This document shows, in pieces, positions 30,188 through 33,753 of a stretch of 33,753 nucleotides of DNA. Below the pieces are notes generated by a model, which saw nothing but the letters and a program-made list of their open reading frames with translations, was not told the DNA's origin and did no database searches. The stretch covers positions 1 to 33,753 of the IMG/VR virus record IMGVR_UViG_3300030380_004319; one strand, given 5' to 3'. Position 1 is the stretch's first letter; each line of letters opens with the position of its first letter. The stretch comes from a virus. The position numbers and the translations under genes were made by a program.

Positions 30188-31297
30188 ATGAGTTATATTG
30201 GAAATAAACCTGCAACTAATTTTGAAACCGTACAAAAGCAAGTAAGTACATCAAATAGTGGAACCACAATTTCATTAGATAGAGCCGTAACCTCAGTTCA
30301 AGATATACTTCTTACCATAGATGCAGTTGTTCAAAGTTATGACAACTATTCTGTAAGTGGAACTACACTAACAGTTGGTGGCACATTAAATAATAATAGA
30401 GTAGAAATATTATATGTTGGAAGAACAATGCAATCGGTTGATGCAACGGATGATAGTATATCGGCTGCAAAAATAAAAACAGATGCAGTTACCACAGCAA
30501 AAGTACAAAACGATGCTATTACAGTAGATAAATTAAATCTTATATCAACTTCTAGTGTACCATCATTAGAAGCTAAAGGTACATCTGGTGTAACTGAGGG
30601 TTACATACAACTTAACTGTGCAGAAAATTCGCATGGAATAAAATTAAAATCACCTCCTCATAGTGCAGGTGCAAGTTATACTTTAACTTTTCCAAATAAC
30701 GATGGAAATGCAAACCAATTTTTACAAACAAATGGAAGTGGAGTTTTAACTTTTGCTGATGCAGGAGGTACTTTAGTAGAAGTTGCACAATCAAGTATTT
30801 CTGCAGGATCTAGTGTTTCAGCAGTTGAGTTTTCAAATATATTTTCTTCTACTTACAATACTTATTTTGTTAGAATTGGTAAAATTAGATTTTCTGGAAA
30901 CACAAGTTTACAAATGAGATTTTATTCTGACACAGGAACAACTGAAGAAAGCGGTTCATTTTATAACTATGTTCGTTATGGTATAGATAATGCAGGTAAT
31001 AGAGAAGATAATTACGGTAATGGTTCAGACAGATTTTATCTTTGTGCAACTTTAGATTATGACCAACCTGCAGATGGTGGTGCAACAGGTCATTTTTATA
31101 TTGACAACCCACTAGCAAACAGTAGTTTTTCTGCAACTGCTCATGGTCAATTTGTTTATCGTAATGACAGTAATGTATGGAATGGGATAAATTTTGGAGG
31201 TAAATTTAGTGGCAGTTCACCAAGATATGGATTCAAATTATATGGGTCAAGTAATGTAGAGTACGCAGATATAACAGTTTACGGAGTAAAACCATAA
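30188..31297 (+). CDS. Tail fibre / receptor-binding protein
   Basis: 369 residues. The N-terminal module MSYIGNKPATNFETVQKQVS with DRAVTSVQDILLTIDAVVQ occurs in many marine phage fibres and recurs at 32322. It is followed by the shaft motif DSISAAKIKTDAVTTAKVQN and a beta-rich distal domain (AQSSISAGSSVSAVEFSNIF; GHFYIDNPLANSSFSA; YGFKLYGSSNVEYADITVYG) that looks like a receptor-binding head. SD GAGGT upstream. Confidence 0.8.
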   Translation: MSYIGNKPATNFETVQKQVSTSNSGTTISLDRAVTSVQDILLTIDAVVQSYDNYSVSGTTLTVGGTLNNNRVEILYVGRTMQSVDATDDSISAAKIKTDAVTTAKVQNDAITVDKLNLISTSSVPSLEAKGTSGVTEGYIQLNCAENSHGIKLKSPPHSAGASYTLTFPNNDGNANQFLQTNGSGVLTFADAGGTLVEVAQSSISAGSSVSAVEFSNIFSSTYNTYFVRIGKIRFSGNTSLQMRFYSDTGTTEESGSFYNYVRYGIDNAGNREDNYGNGSDRFYLCATLDYDQPADGGATGHFYIDNPLANSSFSATAHGQFVYRNDSNVWNGINFGGKFSGSSPRYGFKLYGSSNVEYADITVYGVKP

Positions 31298-31608
31298 TGA
31301 AAGCATGGAATAATGGACAATTAAGAGAACTATCGGCTGAAGAAATTGCAGTTATTGAAGCTGATAGAAAAGCTTGGAATGATGCAAAATCAACAAGACA
31401 ACTAGAAAAAATAAGAAAAATAAGAAATCAAAAACTTTCTGAAACAGATTACTTAGCTACATCAGACAATGTAATGAGTGATGAGATGAAAACTTACAGA
31501 CAAAGTATGAGAGATATACCTCAAGATTATTCTGAAGATAAATATAACGATTTACTTGCTAGAGATAAGCAAGGTAACTTAACACATACAGTATGGGAGA
31601 AACCATAA
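31297..31608 (+). CDS. Tail fibre assembly chaperone-like (Phage_tail_APC)
   Basis: 103 residues. LEKIRKIRNQKLSETDYLAT then SDNVMSDEMKTYRQSMRDIP is the signature of the Phage_tail_APC family of fibre assembly proteins. TAATG overlap with the fibre encoded upstream, the usual chaperone position. It may assist folding or trimerisation. Confidence 0.82.
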   Translation: MKAWNNGQLRELSAEEIAVIEADRKAWNDAKSTRQLEKIRKIRNQKLSETDYLATSDNVMSDEMKTYRQSMRDIPQDYSEDKYNDLLARDKQGNLTHTVWEKP

Positions 31609-31609
31609 T

Positions 31610-32119
31610 ATGCCTTTTACAAAAATAGACGCATCTAATTTAGGTGGAACAACACTTCCTGCTCTTAATGGAAGTGCGTTAACAAATATTAGTGCAGGTA
31701 AGATTGGTCAAGTTATTACAGACACAGAAGGATCTTGCCAAACTTCAACTTCAGGCACTACTTACTTAAATACAGTATTTAGTATAGACATAACACCAAC
31801 TGCAACCTCCTCAAAAATATATGTAACTTTTGATTGTGGTGGAATTTATCACAGCACAAGTGGTGGTGGTAACATTAGAGTAAGATATAATGATGACACT
31901 ACAATTTTTGAGCTTGGCGAATATACTGCTTATAAAGGTAGTAGTGATATTCAATTAGGAGGTAGTATTGCTGTTTTACATTCTCCGAATACAACTTCAC
32001 AAAAAAATTACAAAATACAAATAAGAAATAGACAATCTAGTAATGGTACATTTTATATTGGACACCCAAACAACAGTTCAACTATGGGAACTTTTACTTG
32101 TATGGAGGTATTAGCATAA
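31610..32119 (+). CDS. Tail fibre distal protein
   Basis: 169 residues. A short leader, MPFTKIDASNLGGTTLPALN with GSALTNISAGKIGQV, is a common linker at fibre ends. It is followed by a compact beta domain (FDCGGIYHSTSGGGNIRVRY; STMGTFTCMEVLA). Likely a receptor-facing module. Short leader plus one distal domain suggests a swappable cassette. Confidence 0.75.
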   Translation: MPFTKIDASNLGGTTLPALNGSALTNISAGKIGQVITDTEGSCQTSTSGTTYLNTVFSIDITPTATSSKIYVTFDCGGIYHSTSGGGNIRVRYNDDTTIFELGEYTAYKGSSDIQLGGSIAVLHSPNTTSQKNYKIQIRNRQSSNGTFYIGHPNNSSTMGTFTCMEVLA

Positions 32120-32325
32120 TGGTAGATGGCAATTCAAATATAGAAAAATTTTATAAAGCAATTCAAATAATTAAATCTGGTACAACCTGTGCAGTTCACG
32201 GAGATGTTACTAACGAAGAAGAATTTAACAAAGTTTTATGGGAAGTAGGAGATAGTTATACAACGACTAATCCTCATTCAGAATTGACATGGATAAAAGT
32301 CAAAGAGGAAATGGATAAATTATGA
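32119..32325 (+). CDS. Small protein in the tail fibre region
   Basis: 68 residues from ATG 32119 (TAATG with the previous stop, preferred over 32098). Acidic, alpha/beta: NIEKFYKAIQIIKSGTTCAV, VTNEEEFNKVLWEVGD, LTWIKVKEEMDKL. Not a fibre by composition; may be a chaperone or fibre accessory. Unrecognised. Confidence 0.65.
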   Translation: MVDGNSNIEKFYKAIQIIKSGTTCAVHGDVTNEEEFNKVLWEVGDSYTTTNPHSELTWIKVKEEMDKL

Positions 32326-32780
32326 GTTACATAGGCAGAGATTTAAACATAGGTGATAGAAAAATTTTATCAGTAACAGGAAGTTCTCCTGCAACAAGTT
32401 ATACTTTACAACATAACTCGCAAAACTTTGTGCCATCCTCAGCACAAAATATTTTAGTAAGTGTACTAGGTGTAATTCAGGAGCCAGTAACAGCATATAC
32501 TGTTTCTAATGCAACCATAGACTTTAACGGAGTAAGTGTAGCAAGTTCGGACATAGATTTCATAATAGCTGAAGGACAATCAATAGATGTTGGCACTCCT
32601 TCTGATGGTACAGTTGCAACAAGTAAACTTTCAAGCACATTCTATTTAGAAAATCCTACAAGCTATACTGACCTTACAATTACAAGTGGTCGTAATGCTA
32701 TGCTTGTTGGTACAGTAACAATTAATGGAACTCTTACTGTTCCTGCAAATTCAACATTGGTGGTGAAATATAATGAGTGA
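32322..32780 (+). CDS. Tail fibre N-terminal module protein
   Basis: 152 residues beginning MSYIGRDLNIGDRKILSVTG, with YTLQHNSQNFVPSSAQNILV, SVLGVIQEPVTAYTVS and a C-terminal LTITSGRNAMLVGTVTINGT. It shares the MSYIG leader and layout of the protein at 30188 but ends after a small beta domain. Probably an alternative or additional fibre. Confidence 0.75.
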   Translation: MSYIGRDLNIGDRKILSVTGSSPATSYTLQHNSQNFVPSSAQNILVSVLGVIQEPVTAYTVSNATIDFNGVSVASSDIDFIIAEGQSIDVGTPSDGTVATSKLSSTFYLENPTSYTDLTITSGRNAMLVGTVTINGTLTVPANSTLVVKYNE

Positions 32781-33339
32781 AATACAAGCTAACAAACTTT
32801 CTCCTGCAAGTGGAACAGCTTTACAAGTTGGTGATAGCGGAGATACAATTACAATTCCTAGTGGTGCAACAATAACAAATTCTGGTACAGCGACAGGTTT
32901 TGGAGAAGATAATAGTCCATGTTTTCATGCTTATGCAAATCAAAGTTATATTGCTATAGCAAATGATACTTATACTACTCTCGCTTGTCCAAACGAAGCA
33001 TTTGATACTGGTTCAGCATACAATACTAGCACATATAAATTTACACCACAAACAGCAGGTAAATATTTTTTTTATGCTAATGCAGTTTGGGATGGAAACA
33101 TTAATTCTAAATGCGATGTTTTGTTGCAAAAAAATGGTTCTTTTGACCAACCTAATTTTTTTAGAGTTTCAAACTATGCAACTAATACTTCTGGCAGTCA
33201 TGTAAGTGGTATTATTAGTATGAATGGAAGTTCAGATTATGTTGAAGCAAAAGTTTATCATCAATATGGTAGTAGTGTTAATTTAAGAAATCAAGGTAAT
33301 GAAAATTTCTTTGGAGGATTTTTGGTGACAACAACATGA
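32773..33339 (+). CDS. Tail fibre protein with C1q/TNF-like domain
   Basis: 188 residues. Leader MSEIQANKLSPASGTALQVG with GDTITIPSGATITNSGTATG, a common fibre repeat, is followed by a jelly-roll domain with the C1q pattern: FHAYANQSYIAIANDTYTTL, AFDTGSAYNTSTYKFTPQTA, GKYFFYANAVWDG, FFGGFLVTTT. C1q-like heads in phage bind surface sugars or proteins. Overlaps both neighbours. Confidence 0.82.
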   Translation: MSEIQANKLSPASGTALQVGDSGDTITIPSGATITNSGTATGFGEDNSPCFHAYANQSYIAIANDTYTTLACPNEAFDTGSAYNTSTYKFTPQTAGKYFFYANAVWDGNINSKCDVLLQKNGSFDQPNFFRVSNYATNTSGSHVSGIISMNGSSDYVEAKVYHQYGSSVNLRNQGNENFFGGFLVTTT

Positions 33340-33753
33340 GTACATTAAAAGTAGATACAATATTAAAAAGAACAGGAACAGGTACGATCACACTTGGACA
33401 ATCTGGTGATACAATAGCATTGGGAAGTGGTGCAAGTCAAAGTGGATTTGGATTATCTAACTGGTCAGAAAGTTCAGGAAATCTTTTACCAAGTAATGCT
33501 TCTTATGGAATTTATTTAGGCACTAACTCAGCTAACGCAAGTTCTTCGCCATCAAATCTATTAAATGATTATGAGTTTGGTACATTTACTCCAACGATTG
33601 CTCCTACAAGTGGAAGTTTTACAACAGTTGGAACTTGCACAGGGTTTTATACAAAAATAGGAAATTTAGTTCATTATCAATGTCAACTTTCTGTAACAAC
33701 AAACGGCTCTGCAAGTGCAAATATAAATGTTAATAATTTACCATTTACCTCTG
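33336..33753 (+). CDS. Tail fibre protein, truncated by the window end
   Basis: Starts at ATG 33336 (ATGA with the previous stop) and is open to the window edge (139 codons seen). MSTLKVDTILKRTGTGTITL with SGDTIALGSGA is again the repeat leader. The visible distal part, LLNDYEFGTFTPTIAPTSGS with GFYTKIGNLVHYQCQLSV, is a frequent fibre end domain. Whether more modules follow is unknown. Confidence 0.75.
   Translation, partial: MSTLKVDTILKRTGTGTITLGQSGDTIALGSGASQSGFGLSNWSESSGNLLPSNASYGIYLGTNSANASSSPSNLLNDYEFGTFTPTIAPTSGSFTTVGTCTGFYTKIGNLVHYQCQLSVTTNGSASANINVNNLPFTS

Noticed and set aside
28019-33753. Diversity-generating retroelement in the fibre region
   Set aside because: No reverse transcriptase gene and no template/variable repeat pair was seen.
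1-33753. CRISPR array or insertion sequence
   Set aside because: No regularly spaced direct repeats of 25-40 bp, no transposase and no terminal inverted repeats flanking a gene were found by reading.

Overview
The window looks like most of the genome of a small, AT-rich, short-tailed (podovirus-type) phage of a marine bacterium. Three things point that way: strongly A/T-biased codons, tightly overlapping genes (TAATG, ATGA and GTGA junctions almost throughout), and a P22/SU10-like head set (TerS, TerL, portal, scaffold, DUF5309-type capsid, gp4-like adaptor, gp10-like hub) combined with T7-like extras (endonuclease I, gp13-like internal protein). Size, gene order and the absence of any polymerase recall the ~35 kb pelagiphages of the HTVC010P kind. 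That comparison is from memory, and the SAR11-type host is an inference. No integrase, DNA polymerase, RNA polymerase, primase or helicase is visible. Both window ends cut through genes.

Layout. (1) 1-3602, rightward: end of a gene, a small coiled-coil/TM protein, a tRNA-Thr(GGT) on the opposite strand, a metallophosphoesterase, a DUF3310 protein, a GH24 endolysin, a 3TM holin, a tiny membrane peptide and several Lys-rich or unknown proteins. (2) 3599-9522, leftward: an early-type operon of nineteen coupled genes. It encodes a PD-(D/E)XK exonuclease, an Erf-type annealing protein, an SSB-like protein, T7-type endonuclease I (Holliday-junction resolvase) and an HNH nuclease, then small unknowns, an HTH protein, a DnaJ-type zinc-finger protein and a DUF2786 protein. 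A 315-bp gap (5003-5317) splits it and carries repeated TGTACTC elements. (3) 9523-9927: divergent control region with a perfect 24-bp palindrome, direct repeats, a leftward intrinsic terminator, and an inverted repeat against a candidate rightward promoter. (4) 9928-12592, rightward: a LexA-type HTH regulator, an ABC-ATPase/GNAT fusion, a DUF1376 replication-type protein and a DUF6456-like protein, followed by a structured intergenic RNA and a terminator (12593-12716). (5) 12717-33753, rightward late operon: small proteins, TerS, a ~540-bp interval with one small leftward ORF and a repeated 18-bp motif, then TerL, portal, scaffold, capsid, adaptor, hub, internal/ejection proteins and a long run of modular tail-fibre genes.

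How the parts fit. Replication probably leans on the host polymerase, with DUF1376 as candidate initiator/helicase loader. Exonuclease, Erf and SSB-like protein would do single-strand annealing recombination, and endonuclease I would resolve branches before headful packaging by TerS/TerL. The LexA-HTH protein and the symmetric elements around it are the obvious switch between the divergent operons. Holin, endolysin and small membrane proteins form the lysis set.

Most worth a second look: the ABC-ATPase fused to a Mom-like GNAT domain and coupled to the LexA-HTH gene; the 18-bp motif shared by two distant non-coding gaps; the phased TGTACTC repeats; a possible short leftward RNA ending at the 9724-9756 terminator; and the 12593-12716 structured element, which has mutually exclusive pairings and a Shine-Dalgarno-like GAGGG inside a terminator stem.
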